Positions 1-9,207 are shown, counted from the stretch's first letter. The stretch is 47,348 nt of DNA from Curtobacterium sp. MMLR14_010 (GCF_001865015.1 NZ_MJGV01000079.1:86079-133426), one strand, 5' to 3'. The notes: a model not told the origin generated them from the letters alone. Program-made: numbers and translations.

Positions 1-48
1 GAGCCTCCAGTCCGGTGGTGGGCTGGTTCCGCGCGATGGCGAGACGGC

Positions 49-1851
49 TCAGTTGCCGCCGTCACCACCGTCGTCGTCGCCCTGGTCGTCACCCGAGTCG
101 TTCGTCGGTGCCGGCGGGGCGGTGGGTCGGTCGGAGGCGGCGCAGTAGGTGAGCGTGACCGTGCTGCCCTGGGCGACGTCACCCGACGGCGCGCTCTGCT
201 GCGTCACGGTGCTGCCGGTGCACGAGTACGTCGGCTGCGGCTGCACGGTGAGGCCCAGTCCGGCGAGGGTCGCGTTGGCGGTCTCGAAGGGCTGCTGCAG
301 CACGTCCGGGAGCTGTACGAGCCCGTTCGACACCGTCAGGTTCACGACCGTGCCCTTGGTGTGGTTCGACCCCGAGGCGGGATCGGAGCCCAGGACCGTT
401 CCGTCGGGGACGGTGGTGGAGTAGTCGGACGTGATCGACCCGATCGCGAAGCCGGCGGCCTTCAGGGACTGCTCGGCGTCGTCCTGCGCCTTGTTCGCGA
501 CGTCGGGCACCGCGATCTGCTGCGGTCCGAGGGAGACCACGACACGGATGTCCTGCTGCCGGGCGACCGGTGTGCCGGAGCCGGGCTCGGTGCGGATGAC
601 CGACCCACGCGACACGTCGTCGGAGTTCTCCTCGACCCGCATCGGCTTGAGGTCGCGCTGCTTGAGCGCGCCGGACGCCGAGGTCCAGCTGGCGCCGACC
701 ACGTTCGGGACGTTCACCGACGACGACACCGGAGCCTGGCCGGGCTGCAGGTTCGCCACCCAGAAGCCGACGCCCGTGATGACCGCGATCGTCAGCAGGA
801 TGCCCACCCAGATCCACGCGACCGGCGGACGGTTCTGCGTGCGCTGGGGACGGTGCTCCTGCGTGTCGTCGAGCTCGCGGAAGGCGACCTCGGAGTTCGT
901 GGTGGTGCGCGGGTTGACCCCGAAGAGCATCGTGGAGGCGTCGTTGGCGTGCTGCTGCTGGAGCTTCTTCGTCGACGCCGGCACCTGGCCCGCTGCCGCC
1001 TGTTCGAGGTCACGGCGGAACTCAGCCGCGTTCTGGAACCGACGCGTGCGGTCCTTCACCAGGGCGTGCAGGGTCACGGCGTCGATCGCCGGGGACACCA
1101 CCGGCGTGATCGTCGACGGGGGGACGGGCTGCTCGCTGACGTGCTGGTAGGCGACGGCGACGGGCGAGTCCCCGAGGAACGGCGGGCGGCCCGTGAGCAG
1201 CTCGAACAGGACGACGCCGGTGGAGTACAGGTCCGTGCGGGCGTCGACGGTCTCCCCGCGTGCCTGCTCCGGCGAGAAGTACGACGCGGTGCCGAGGATG
1301 GACGTGGTCTGCGCGACCGTGGCCGAGGTGTCGGTGATGGCGCGGGCGATGCCGAAGTCCATGACCTTGACCTGGCCGGTGGTGGTGACCATGACGTTGG
1401 CGGGCTTGATGTCCCGGTGGACGACGCCGGCGCGGTGGGAGTACTCGAGCGCGGTGAGGATGCCGCTGGTGATGCGGACGGCTTCGGCCTGTTCGACGGG
1501 CCCCTCGGCGATGATCTCGCTGAGCGGTCGGCCCTCGACGTGCTCCATGACGATGAAGGGGACCTGGACCTCGGCGCCGGAGTTCTCGGTGACGGTCTCT
1601 TCGCCGGCGTCGTACACGCGGACGATCGTCGGGTGCGCCATGCGCGCCGCTGCCTGGGCTTCCTGACGGAACCGCGTGCGGAAGGCCGGGTCGTTCGCCA
1701 GGCTCGGCTTCAGGAGCTTGACGGCCACACGACGGCCGAGTCGCGTGTCCTGCCCGACGTGCACCGTGGCCATGCCGCCACGGCCGATCACGTCGCCGAT
1801 CTCGTAGCGGTTGGCGAGGAGGGTGATCCCCGCGGTCACACCTTCAGGCAC
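49..1851 (-). CDS. pknB: PASTA-domain Ser/Thr protein kinase PknB
   Basis: This is a membrane Ser/Thr kinase of 600 residues that links sensing of cell-wall fragments to control of growth and division. The kinase domain covers about residues 14-285, with glycine loop GRGGMATV (23-30), Lys45, HRDIKP with catalytic Asp147, and DFG at 165-167. A basic juxtamembrane stretch leads to one transmembrane helix at about 343-367. Three extracellular PASTA repeats follow (about 378-445, 446-512, 513-578), then an acidic Asp/Gly-rich tail. The start is GTG, with GGAGGAG five bases upstream. It is the last gene of the leftward operon and is separated from pknA by 118 bp holding a long hairpin. Mycobacterial PknB has four PASTA repeats; three are visible here. 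The third carries two cysteines that could form a disulfide. Identification is secure from domain order and neighbours. Confidence 0.96.
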   Translation of the reverse strand: MPEGVTAGITLLANRYEIGDVIGRGGMATVHVGQDTRLGRRVAVKLLKPSLANDPAFRTRFRQEAQAAARMAHPTIVRVYDAGEETVTENSGAEVQVPFIVMEHVEGRPLSEIIAEGPVEQAEAVRITSGILTALEYSHRAGVVHRDIKPANVMVTTTGQVKVMDFGIARAITDTSATVAQTTSILGTASYFSPEQARGETVDARTDLYSTGVVLFELLTGRPPFLGDSPVAVAYQHVSEQPVPPSTITPVVSPAIDAVTLHALVKDRTRRFQNAAEFRRDLEQAAAGQVPASTKKLQQQHANDASTMLFGVNPRTTTNSEVAFRELDDTQEHRPQRTQNRPPVAWIWVGILLTIAVITGVGFWVANLQPGQAPVSSSVNVPNVVGASWTSASGALKQRDLKPMRVEENSDDVSRGSVIRTEPGSGTPVARQQDIRVVVSLGPQQIAVPDVANKAQDDAEQSLKAAGFAIGSITSDYSTTVPDGTVLGSDPASGSNHTKGTVVNLTVSNGLVQLPDVLQQPFETANATLAGLGLTVQPQPTYSCTGSTVTQQSAPSGDVAQGSTVTLTYCAASDRPTAPPAPTNDSGDDQGDDDGGDGGN

Positions 1852-1916
1852 GTACTCCTCCGAATGTCCGTCCGGGCAAGTGTACGACAGGGGTCCCTGA
1901 CGAGACGCTGGCCGGA

Positions 1917-1959
1917 GGGCCGTCCGGGCAACCGTTACCGGAACGGTGTGGACGGCCCT
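1917..1959 (-). terminator. nested hairpin between pknA and pknB
   Basis: The 10-bp arms AGGGCCGTCC (1917-1926) and GGACGGCCCT (1950-1959) are perfect inverted repeats. They enclose a second stem, ACCGTT (1931-1936) with AACGGT (1942-1947). No T-run follows on either strand. It could be an attenuator or RNA-processing site that lowers pknB expression relative to the upstream genes. That role is inferred. Confidence 0.55.
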
Positions 1960-1969
1960 GCGGTCAGGA

Positions 1970-3709
1970 TCAGAGCGAGTCCTGCGGCCCGTCGGTGGCG
2001 CTGGGGGTCGGGTCCGGCGACGGGGTCTCGGTCTCGACGGGTGCCTCCCACGTGGCGGAGGCGGGGTCCGAGTTCTCCGACGCGGTGAGGTTGCCGCAGG
2101 TCACGTTGTAGACGAACGAGACGGCCTGTCCAGCGGCGTCGGCCTGCACGTCAACGGCCTTCGACGAGGTCGTGCCGGACGTCGCACCCGAGCTGTCCTT
2201 GCCGCCTGTGACGCTCCACGCGTACTCCTTCACCGTGTAGCCGGTGGGGCAGGTGGCGTCGGTCCAGGTGAAGGTCACGGCACCGTCGCTCGACACCGGG
2301 CCGGCGCTCGGCGTGTTCGGCTTGTTCACCGTCGGCGGCGCGGTGTAGCTGCGCAGGGTGATGAGCGTCCCCTCGGCGACGCTCCCCGTCGGCGTGATCG
2401 ACTGCACGGTGTTGGCCTGGTCGGCACTCGGCGCGGCGTCGCCGTCCTCGACGGTGACCTCGAACCCGAGGTTCCGCAGCGCGGCCTGGGCCTCGGTGGT
2501 GCTGCGTCCGACGTAGTCGCTCTGGTTGACGAACAGCCGCTCCTGCGTCGGGGAGGGCGTGGACGTCCGCGTCGGTTTCGGGGCCGCGCTGCTCCTGGAG
2601 GGGCTCGGCGTCGGCTCGTCGGCCTGGTTGGCGAAGGCGAACGCGGCTATGACGGCTCCCGCGATGATGATCACCCCGAGGGCCACGACCCACCAGATCC
2701 ACGCGCGGCGCTTCTTCGGGGAGTCGTCCTCGTCGGTGACCGGCGAGCTCGGCGTGCGCGGACCGCCGCCGACGGTGCTGCCGGCCTGGGTGCCGATGAG
2801 GGCGGTCGCAGCGTCGTTGCCCCGGGGCGGGTTGAACGCGACCGTGCCGGCGCCGCCGAGGGCGGGGACCGCGACGGTGGCCGCGGCGACGTCTCCACGA
2901 CGGAGCGCCTGGGCCGCACGGGCCAGGTTGGCGGCCGTCGCCGGACGGTCGGCCGGCTTCTTCGCGATGCAGGAGATCACGAGCGCGGCGACCGGCTCGG
3001 GGACGTCCCCGGGGAGCGCGGGCGGCTGCTCGTTGATGTGCGCCATCGCGATCGCGACCTGCGACTCACCCGTGAAGGGACGACGACCCGCCAGGCACTC
3101 GTACGCGACGATCCCGAGCGAGTAGATGTCGGTCGACGGCGACGCCGGGTGTCCGCTCGCCTGTTCCGGCGAGAGGTACTGGACGGTGCCCATGACCTGG
3201 CCGGTCGCGGTGAGCGGGACCTGGTCGGCGATGCGGGCGATGCCGAAGTCGGTGATCTTGACGCGGCCGTCCGGCGTGATCAGCAGGTTGCCCGGCTTGA
3301 TGTCGCGGTGGACGAGGCCGACCGCGTGTGCGGCCTGCAGTGCGTTCGCGGTCTGCGCGACGATGTCGAGGACCTTGTCGACGGGCAGGGTGTGCTCGCG
3401 CTCGATCATCGTCGAGAGGGCCTCGCCGGGGACGAGCTCCATCACGAGGTAGGCGCTGCCGTCCTCCTCGCCGTAGTCGAAGACGTTGGCGATGCCCTCG
3501 TGGTTCACGAGCGCGGCGTGCCGGGCCTCGGCACGGAAGCGCTCGAGGAACCCGGGGTCGCCGAGGTACTCGTCCTTGAGGATCTTGAGGGCGACGGTCC
3601 GTCCGATGACGAGGTCGGTCGCCTGCCAGACCTCTCCCATGCCGCCGATGGCGACCCGGGACGAGAGTTGGTACCGCCCACCGAAGGTGAGTCCGCTGGT
3701 GGGTCTCAT
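1970..3709 (-). CDS. pknA: Ser/Thr protein kinase PknA with PASTA-bearing ectodomain
   Basis: This is a membrane Ser/Thr kinase of 579 residues, the PknA partner of PknB. The kinase domain has GGMGEV (22-27), Lys42, HRDIKPGN (134-141, Asp136) and DFG (154-156). A Thr/Ala/Gly-rich linker reaches a transmembrane helix at about 337-359. The outside part holds a Ser/Thr/Pro-rich stalk, one PASTA-like unit (about 391-456), then a fibronectin-like beta-rich segment with paired cysteines and a Pro/Thr-rich tail. Mycobacterial PknA has no PASTA domain, so this ectodomain is notable. The ATG overlaps the pbpA stop (ATGA), indicating translational coupling. The frame stays open upstream, but that stretch is Arg-rich and lies over pbpA, so it was excluded. 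Confidence 0.92.
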   Translation of the reverse strand: MRPTSGLTFGGRYQLSSRVAIGGMGEVWQATDLVIGRTVALKILKDEYLGDPGFLERFRAEARHAALVNHEGIANVFDYGEEDGSAYLVMELVPGEALSTMIEREHTLPVDKVLDIVAQTANALQAAHAVGLVHRDIKPGNLLITPDGRVKITDFGIARIADQVPLTATGQVMGTVQYLSPEQASGHPASPSTDIYSLGIVAYECLAGRRPFTGESQVAIAMAHINEQPPALPGDVPEPVAALVISCIAKKPADRPATAANLARAAQALRRGDVAAATVAVPALGGAGTVAFNPPRGNDAATALIGTQAGSTVGGGPRTPSSPVTDEDDSPKKRRAWIWWVVALGVIIIAGAVIAAFAFANQADEPTPSPSRSSAAPKPTRTSTPSPTQERLFVNQSDYVGRSTTEAQAALRNLGFEVTVEDGDAAPSADQANTVQSITPTGSVAEGTLITLRSYTAPPTVNKPNTPSAGPVSSDGAVTFTWTDATCPTGYTVKEYAWSVTGGKDSSGATSGTTSSKAVDVQADAAGQAVSFVYNVTCGNLTASENSDPASATWEAPVETETPSPDPTPSATDGPQDSL

Positions 3710-5160
3710 TTGTTCAGCACCGCCTCCATGACGTTCTTCGCGATCGGGGCCGCGACCGTGTTGCCGACGCCGGACTGTCCGAGCCCGCCGCCGTTCCCGA
3801 CGACGACCGCCACGGCGACCTCCGGGTCCTTCGCGGGCGCGAACCCGGTGAACCACAGCGTGTAGGGGTCACCCGTCCCGCCCTCGGCCGTTCCGGTCTT
3901 GCCGGCGACGTCGACCCCGTCGATCTTCGCATTGGTTCCGGTCCCCGCGTTGACGACGCTCTGCATCGCCTCGGTCAGGTCAGCGGCCTCGGAGTTCGAC
4001 AACGGGCTGCTGTACTGCTTCGGCGAGAAGGACTGCACGGTCTTCAGGTCGCTCGTGGTGATCGAGTCGATGAGCGACGGCTGCATGACGTTCCCGCCGT
4101 TGGCGATGCCCGCGGAGACCATCGCGATCTGCAGCGGGGACACGCGGACGCTGGCCTGGCCGAAGGAGCTCAGCATGAGCTGGGCCGTCGAGTCGACGTC
4201 GGGGTACTGGCTCGCGGTGGCACGCATCGGGACGTCGATCGCGTCGCCGAAGCCGTAGTCGTCCGCTGTCGCCTTGATCGTCTCGTAGCCGAGCTTCTGG
4301 CCGAGCTCCGCGAACGGGATGTTGCACGAGTTCTGGATGGCGACGCGGAGCTTGACGGTGTCGCCGCCGCCGCACGAGCCGCCCTCGGCGTTGTTGATGT
4401 AGCTGTTCGTGCCGGGCAGCTGCAGGCGCGACGGGTTCGGGAACTCGGAGTCGAGGTCGTACTTGCCGCCCTTGAGTGCGGCGGACGCGACGATGAGCTT
4501 GAAGACCGATCCCGGCGTGTAGAGGTCGCCGCCGATCGCGCGGTTCTGCAGCGGCGTCGGCGTCTGCGCCAGGAGGGCGTCGTACTGCGCCTTGACGGCC
4601 TTGGTGTCGTGGGAGGTCAGCGAGTTCGGGTCGTACTCGGGCTTCGACACCATCGCGAGGATCTTGCCGGTCTTCGGCTGGATCGCCACCACGGCGCCGC
4701 TGTTGGCGCCGAGGGCGTCGTAGGCAGCTCGCTGGACGTCGGGGTCGATCGTCAGGTTGACGTTGTCGCCCTGGACGTCCTGCCCGGTGAGGATCGAGTT
4801 GAGGTTCTGGAAGAACGAGTCGTCCGAGTTGCCGGACAGGACGGTGTTCTCCGCGCCCTCGATGCCGGTGTTGCCCTGGCCGATGGTGAAGTACCCCGTC
4901 ACGGCGGAGTACAGCGCACCGTCGGCGTACTTCCGCTGGTACCGGTACTGGTCGTCCACGGCCGTCGACTCGGCGATGGGCGTGCCGTTGACGAGGATCG
5001 CACCGCGCTTGGTCGAGTAGCTGTCCTGGATCGTGCGGGAGTTGCGGGGGTCGGCCCGGAGCGAATCAGCCGCGAAGAACTGGATCGAGGTCGTCGACAC
5101 GAAGAGGGCCACGAACATGAGCACGACGATCGTGGAGACGCCGCGGAGCTGCCGGTTCAT
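3706..5160 (-). CDS. pbpA: class B penicillin-binding protein (transpeptidase) PbpA
   Basis: This enzyme cross-links peptidoglycan on the outer face of the membrane, paired with a SEDS glycosyltransferase. The 484-residue protein has an N-terminal membrane anchor (about 8-30), a dimerisation region, and a transpeptidase domain. The active-site motifs are SVFK (218-221, nucleophile Ser218), SCN (278-280) and KTG (421-423), in the usual order and spacing. It overlaps rodA upstream and pknA downstream by four bases each, so the operon is tightly coupled. Its length and its place between rodA and pknA match mycobacterial PbpA, which is involved in cell division and is controlled by these kinases. 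No defect was seen. Confidence 0.95.
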   Translation of the reverse strand: MNRQLRGVSTIVVLMFVALFVSTTSIQFFAADSLRADPRNSRTIQDSYSTKRGAILVNGTPIAESTAVDDQYRYQRKYADGALYSAVTGYFTIGQGNTGIEGAENTVLSGNSDDSFFQNLNSILTGQDVQGDNVNLTIDPDVQRAAYDALGANSGAVVAIQPKTGKILAMVSKPEYDPNSLTSHDTKAVKAQYDALLAQTPTPLQNRAIGGDLYTPGSVFKLIVASAALKGGKYDLDSEFPNPSRLQLPGTNSYINNAEGGSCGGGDTVKLRVAIQNSCNIPFAELGQKLGYETIKATADDYGFGDAIDVPMRATASQYPDVDSTAQLMLSSFGQASVRVSPLQIAMVSAGIANGGNVMQPSLIDSITTSDLKTVQSFSPKQYSSPLSNSEAADLTEAMQSVVNAGTGTNAKIDGVDVAGKTGTAEGGTGDPYTLWFTGFAPAKDPEVAVAVVVGNGGGLGQSGVGNTVAAPIAKNVMEAVLNK

Positions 5161-6596
5161 CGACGCGCCTTCCTGCTGCGCCCGCGAGCCGTCCGGCCGA
5201 TCGCGTCACCACGACCGGACAGGACGCGCTGTTCCGCGGGGATGGAGTCGGTCAGTCGCAGCAGCATCGCCGCGATGATCCAGTTCGCCACCAGGGACGA
5301 ACCACCGGCGGCCATGAACGGGGTCGTCAGGCCGGTCACCGGGATGATCCGGGTGATCCCGCCGACGACGACGAAGACCTGCAGGGCGATGGTGAACCCG
5401 AAGCCGATGCCGAGGAGCTTGCCGAAGTCGTCCTGCGCCATGAAGCCGACGCGGATGCCCCGGGAGACGAGCACGATGAAGAGCGCCAGGATCGCGAAGA
5501 CCCCGATCAGACCGAGCTCCTCGCCGAGTGACGCGATGATGTAGTCCGCCCGGGCGACCGGCGTGATGTAGGGGCGGCCCTGACCGAGGCCGGTGCCGGT
5601 GATGCCGCCGTTGGCGAAGCCGAACAGCCCGTTGACGAGCTGGAAGCTGGCCTGCGTCGGGGCGTTGTAGACGGCGTTGTCGAAGGGGTTCAACCACTGC
5701 TCGAAGCGTCCGTGGACGTACTCGAGCACGTTCGCCGCGACGAGGGCACCGCCGACGAACAGCACGAGGCCGATGACGACCCAGCTGAGCCGGGCGGTGG
5801 CGACGTAGACCATCACGAGGAACAGGCCGAAGTACAGCAGCGCGGTGCCGAGGTCACGCTGGAACACCAGCACGCCCATCGCGACGCCCCACACGATGAG
5901 GATCGGGCCGAGGTCGCGGGCACGGGGGAACGTCATGCCGAGGAACCGCTTGCCGACGATCGACAGGCTGTCCCGTGCGGTCACGAGGTACCCGGCGAAG
6001 AACAGCGCCATCGTGATCTTCGCGAGCTCGCCCGGCTGGAACGAGAACGGCCCGACCTTGATCCAGACGCGGGCACCGCCGATGTTCTGGCCGATGCCGG
6101 GGAGGATCGGCAGCAGGAGCAGCGCGATCGTCAGGAACATGAAGATGTACCGGTACCGCTGCAGGAACCGGTGGTTCCGGACGAGGACCAGGGTGACGAT
6201 CGCCAGGACCATCGCGAGGACGGTCCAGACGATCTGCTTGAGGCCGAAGGACGTCCAGCCGAGGTGGCCGTCGTGGATGTCGATGCGGTAGATCTCGGCG
6301 ATGCCGATGCCGTTGAGCACGAGTGCGACGGGCAGGATGAACGGGTCGGCGTTCTTCGCGACGATCCGCAGGACCACGTGCATGACGAGTGCCAGCCCGA
6401 GGATCGAGCCGCCGGCCCACAGCACCGAGGTGTCGAACAGCCGGCCCTTCGTGCCGAGCTGCACGAGCACCATCGCTCCGGCGCAGATGCCACAGGCGAT
6501 GACGAGCAGCGCGAGCTCGAGGTTGCGAGCGCGTGCTGGCTCGCGGAGCTTGATCGTGATCGCCTGCGTGAAGGACTGCTGCGCGGTGGCGGTCAT
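5157..6596 (-). CDS. rodA: SEDS-family peptidoglycan polymerase (RodA/FtsW type)
   Basis: This is a polytopic membrane protein of 479 residues from the shape, elongation, division and sporulation family. These proteins polymerise lipid II glycan strands and work with a class B PBP. About a dozen hydrophobic helices are visible from residue 27 to about 445. Conserved FtsW/RodA features include the GPFSFQPGELAK segment (about residue 182 onward) and the late loop GLTTPFMAAGGSS. It sits between pstP and pbpA with four-base overlaps on both sides, so polymerase and transpeptidase are made together. The Arg/Lys-rich C-terminus is probably cytoplasmic. The name follows synteny; sequence alone does not fully separate a RodA from an FtsW role. 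Confidence 0.93.
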   Translation of the reverse strand: MTATAQQSFTQAITIKLREPARARNLELALLVIACGICAGAMVLVQLGTKGRLFDTSVLWAGGSILGLALVMHVVLRIVAKNADPFILPVALVLNGIGIAEIYRIDIHDGHLGWTSFGLKQIVWTVLAMVLAIVTLVLVRNHRFLQRYRYIFMFLTIALLLLPILPGIGQNIGGARVWIKVGPFSFQPGELAKITMALFFAGYLVTARDSLSIVGKRFLGMTFPRARDLGPILIVWGVAMGVLVFQRDLGTALLYFGLFLVMVYVATARLSWVVIGLVLFVGGALVAANVLEYVHGRFEQWLNPFDNAVYNAPTQASFQLVNGLFGFANGGITGTGLGQGRPYITPVARADYIIASLGEELGLIGVFAILALFIVLVSRGIRVGFMAQDDFGKLLGIGFGFTIALQVFVVVGGITRIIPVTGLTTPFMAAGGSSLVANWIIAAMLLRLTDSIPAEQRVLSGRGDAIGRTARGRSRKARR

Positions 6597-7963
6597 CGTG
6601 AACCCCTCGTGGCGCTCGGGGACGGCGAGGGCGACGGCGACCTCGTGGAGCTCGGGCTCGGCGTCGGGGACGGCGATCCACCGGAGCCGCCCGTGCCGGA
6701 CTGGTCCTGCCCGGTCCGCGCTGCGGTCCGCAGCCGGTCGACGATCGCACGGGCGTCGGAGAGCGACTGCGCGTTGATCGTCGAGCGGACGTTCTCGCGG
6801 GTGTACGGCGGCAGGTCGGAGACCTCGACGCCGGAGTCCTCGTAGACGTCGGACAGTGCGAGCGGGCCGATCTGCTGCTGCACGCCCTTGTAGATCGCGA
6901 CCTGGCCCCGGTCGGAACCGACGTAGTAGTGGTCCTGCACGATGCGCCAGCCGAGGAACACGGCCCCGACGAGGGCGGCGACGGCGAGCACGAGCGCGAT
7001 GGTCCAGGTGATCCGGCGACGCACACGGCGGCGACGGTCCTCGGCGATGAGCTCGGCGAAGTACTGGTCGCTCTCGGGCTCGAAGTGCGAGTCCTCGGGG
7101 GCGGTGGTGACCTTGAGCGGGTGCAGCAGGATCGTGGGGAGGCGGATCGGCTTGCGGCCGGTCGACGCCTCGAAGGTGAGCGGTGCCGCAGCCGACCCGA
7201 CCGTGGTGGCCGCGTCGTCGTCGTCCTCGGTCGGGACGGTGTCGGTGACGTCCATCACGACGACGGTCACGTTGTCCGGGGCGCCGTGGTCGAGCGTCTC
7301 CTTGACGAGCCGCTGCGTGACCTGGTTGGCGTCCATGTTCGACGCCAGCGCATGGCGGATGCGTTCCTCGGCGAGGTACGAGGACAGCCCGTCCGAGCAG
7401 AGCAACCAGCGGTCGCCGGGCCGGATGTCCATGATCGCGGTGTCGACCTCTGGTGCCGCGTCGACGTCGCCGAGCACGCGCATCAGCACGGAACGACGCG
7501 GGTGCACCGCCGCTTCCTCGGGGGTGATGCGTCCGCTGTCGACGAGGCGCTGAACGAAGGTGTGGTCCGACGTGATCTGCTGCAGTTCGCCGTCGCGGTG
7601 GCGGTAGATCCGGGAGTCGCCGATGTGGGCGATCGCGAGCTGGTCGCCCACGCGGATCATGGCGCTCACCGTGGTGCCCATGCCCGTGAGCTCCTGGTGC
7701 TCGAACACGGTCTCGGTGATGAGCTGGTTCGCGGCGATCAGTGCCGACTGCAGGGCGAACTCGGCGTCGTGCGCGGAGGGGAACTCTCGGTCGACCTCAC
7801 GGATGCGGCGGATGGCGATGGCCGAGGCGACGTCGCCGCCCGCATGACCGCCCATGCCGTCCGCGACCGCGAACAGGTGCGCTCCCGCGTAGCCGGAGTC
7901 CTGGTTGTTGGCGCGGATGCGCCCGACGTGGGACACAGCGGCGCTCAGCGTACGAGCGGTCAT
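6593..7963 (-). CDS. pstP: PP2C-type Ser/Thr phosphatase PstP
   Basis: This phosphatase removes phosphate from PknA, PknB and their substrates. The 456-residue protein has a cytoplasmic PP2C domain (about 5-240) with the metal-binding motifs NNQDS (Asp22), DGMGGHAGG (Asp35), HIGDSRIYRHRDG, LLCSDG (Asp191) and DNVT (Asp230). An acidic linker, a basic stretch and a transmembrane helix at about 319-339 follow, then an extracellular region of about 115 residues that becomes rich in Ser/Pro near the end. The stop overlaps the rodA start by four bases, and the start lies 6 bp after fhaB. Kinases and their phosphatase in one operon is the standard actinobacterial arrangement. Confidence 0.95.
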   Translation of the reverse strand: MTARTLSAAVSHVGRIRANNQDSGYAGAHLFAVADGMGGHAGGDVASAIAIRRIREVDREFPSAHDAEFALQSALIAANQLITETVFEHQELTGMGTTVSAMIRVGDQLAIAHIGDSRIYRHRDGELQQITSDHTFVQRLVDSGRITPEEAAVHPRRSVLMRVLGDVDAAPEVDTAIMDIRPGDRWLLCSDGLSSYLAEERIRHALASNMDANQVTQRLVKETLDHGAPDNVTVVVMDVTDTVPTEDDDDAATTVGSAAAPLTFEASTGRKPIRLPTILLHPLKVTTAPEDSHFEPESDQYFAELIAEDRRRRVRRRITWTIALVLAVAALVGAVFLGWRIVQDHYYVGSDRGQVAIYKGVQQQIGPLALSDVYEDSGVEVSDLPPYTRENVRSTINAQSLSDARAIVDRLRTAARTGQDQSGTGGSGGSPSPTPSPSSTRSPSPSPSPSATRGSR

Positions 7964-7969
7964 CCCGGG

Positions 7970-8533
7970 CTACCGCCGCAGCTCGAACGTGGTCGTCCCG
8001 ATGGTGATCGGCGTGCGCTCGGCCACGGTGACCGGGGAGGTCACCTTCTGCCCGTTGACGAAGGTGCCGTTCGTGGACTCGAGGTCGATGACGACCCATC
8101 CGGACGACTGCAGTTCGAGTCGCGCGTGGTTGGTGGAGGTGTAGTCGTCGCGGATGACGACGTTGCTCTCGCTGGACCGGCCGACCGTGATGGGTCCGCG
8201 GCCGAGGGGCATCTCCATGCCCTCACGCGCGCCCTCGGTGATGACCAGTCGGGTGGCGACGTCCGTGGCGGAGGGCCCCGGGCCTCCCGCTCGGCTCTGG
8301 TCGATCAGCTCCGTGAACGCGCCGGCCCCACCGCCGGCCGCCGAGGCGGCGCCGCTGGCGGGGATGGTCGGTGTCGTCGGGCCGGAGGGAGCGCCCTTCG
8401 GGTCCGTGGGGATCGTCCGGACGCGCTGGCCGAAGAGGTCGCTGCGCAGCGCGAAGACGATGACGAAGACGAACAGCCAGAGCACCGCGAGGAACGCGAA
8501 GCGCAGGACGAGCAGGGTCAGTCCAGTGGTCAT
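7970..8533 (-). CDS. fhaB: membrane-anchored FHA-domain protein FhaB (FipA-like)
   Basis: This phosphothreonine-reading adaptor is bound to the membrane and probably brings kinase-phosphorylated partners to the wall-synthesis machinery. The 187-residue protein starts with a hydrophobic anchor (about 4-28), then a Gly/Ala/Pro-rich linker, then a C-terminal FHA domain (about 95-187). The FHA signature residues are visible: GRSSESN (118-124), STNHARLE (133-140) and ESTNGTFVNG (152-161). It overlaps fhaA by four bases and precedes pstP by six. Architecture and position match mycobacterial FhaB/FipA, which takes part in septum formation. Confidence 0.94.
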   Translation of the reverse strand: MTTGLTLLVLRFAFLAVLWLFVFVIVFALRSDLFGQRVRTIPTDPKGAPSGPTTPTIPASGAASAAGGGAGAFTELIDQSRAGGPGPSATDVATRLVITEGAREGMEMPLGRGPITVGRSSESNVVIRDDYTSTNHARLELQSSGWVVIDLESTNGTFVNGQKVTSPVTVAERTPITIGTTTFELRR

Positions 8534-9207
8534 CGCGCACCTCCGTTCTCAGGGATCACCCGGAACACCATACGGGTACGACCGATCTCGATGGTGGAGT
8601 CCGGCTCCACGATCGCCTGGTCGAAGCGGCTGCCGTTCAGTTTCGAGCCGTTCGTGGAGCCGAGGTCGTTCGCCTGGGCGCGCTTGCCGTCCCACACGAT
8701 CTCGACGTGCTTCCGGCTGGTCCCGGTGTCGGCGACGGTGATGTCGGCGTCCGTGCCGCGGCCGATGACGGTGCGTCCGCGCTGCAGCTTGTGCCGCTGC
8801 GAGCCGATGTCGAGCACGGCGACCCAGGCGACGTCGCGCTGCACGGTCGTGGCGTCGATCTGCAGGATCCCGGTGGACAGGGTGCCGTCCTGCTGGAGCC
8901 GGATGGTGACGGGGCCGGAGAACGAGTAGTTCTGCGCCACCGCGTGCTGCTGCACCATCTGCGTGAGTTCGTCGATCAGGGGGCGGCCGACGTCGTTCAT
9001 GCGCGTGAAGTCCGGCGGTGCGAGCCGCACGCTGAACTCGTTGGGCACGAGGATCCGGTCACGGGAGACGACGGCGGCCTTGGTGTCGAGCTCGCGTCGG
9101 AGCGCGCTGGAGATCTCGACCGGCTGCACGCCGGAGCGGAAGGTCTTGGCGAACGTCCCGTTGACGGCGCGTTCCAGTCCCCGCTCGAAGCTGTCCAGCA
9201 GTCCCAT
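8530..9207 (-). CDS. fhaA: FHA-domain protein FhaA with DUF3662 N-terminus
   Basis: This is a cytoplasmic adaptor of 225 residues and the first gene of the operon. The N-terminal DUF3662-type domain (about 1-120) begins MGLLDSFERGLERAV. It is followed by a linker shorter than in mycobacterial FhaA and by a C-terminal FHA domain (about 140-220) with IGRGTDADI, SRKHVEI and LGSTNGSKLNG. In mycobacteria FhaA binds phosphorylated MviN/MurJ-type partners; the same use here is inferred. The start ATG is preceded by GTGGGAG. The gene is divergent from tRNA-Leu, with 85 bp between them, in which I see no strong -35/-10 pair. Confidence 0.93.
   Translation of the reverse strand: MGLLDSFERGLERAVNGTFAKTFRSGVQPVEISSALRRELDTKAAVVSRDRILVPNEFSVRLAPPDFTRMNDVGRPLIDELTQMVQQHAVAQNYSFSGPVTIRLQQDGTLSTGILQIDATTVQRDVAWVAVLDIGSQRHKLQRGRTVIGRGTDADITVADTGTSRKHVEIVWDGKRAQANDLGSTNGSKLNGSRFDQAIVEPDSTIEIGRTRMVFRVIPENGGAR

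Noticed and set aside
361..2088. Plus-strand open frames opposite the kinase genes
   Set aside because: They mirror pknB and pknA codons, have no recognisable domain and no ribosome-binding site.
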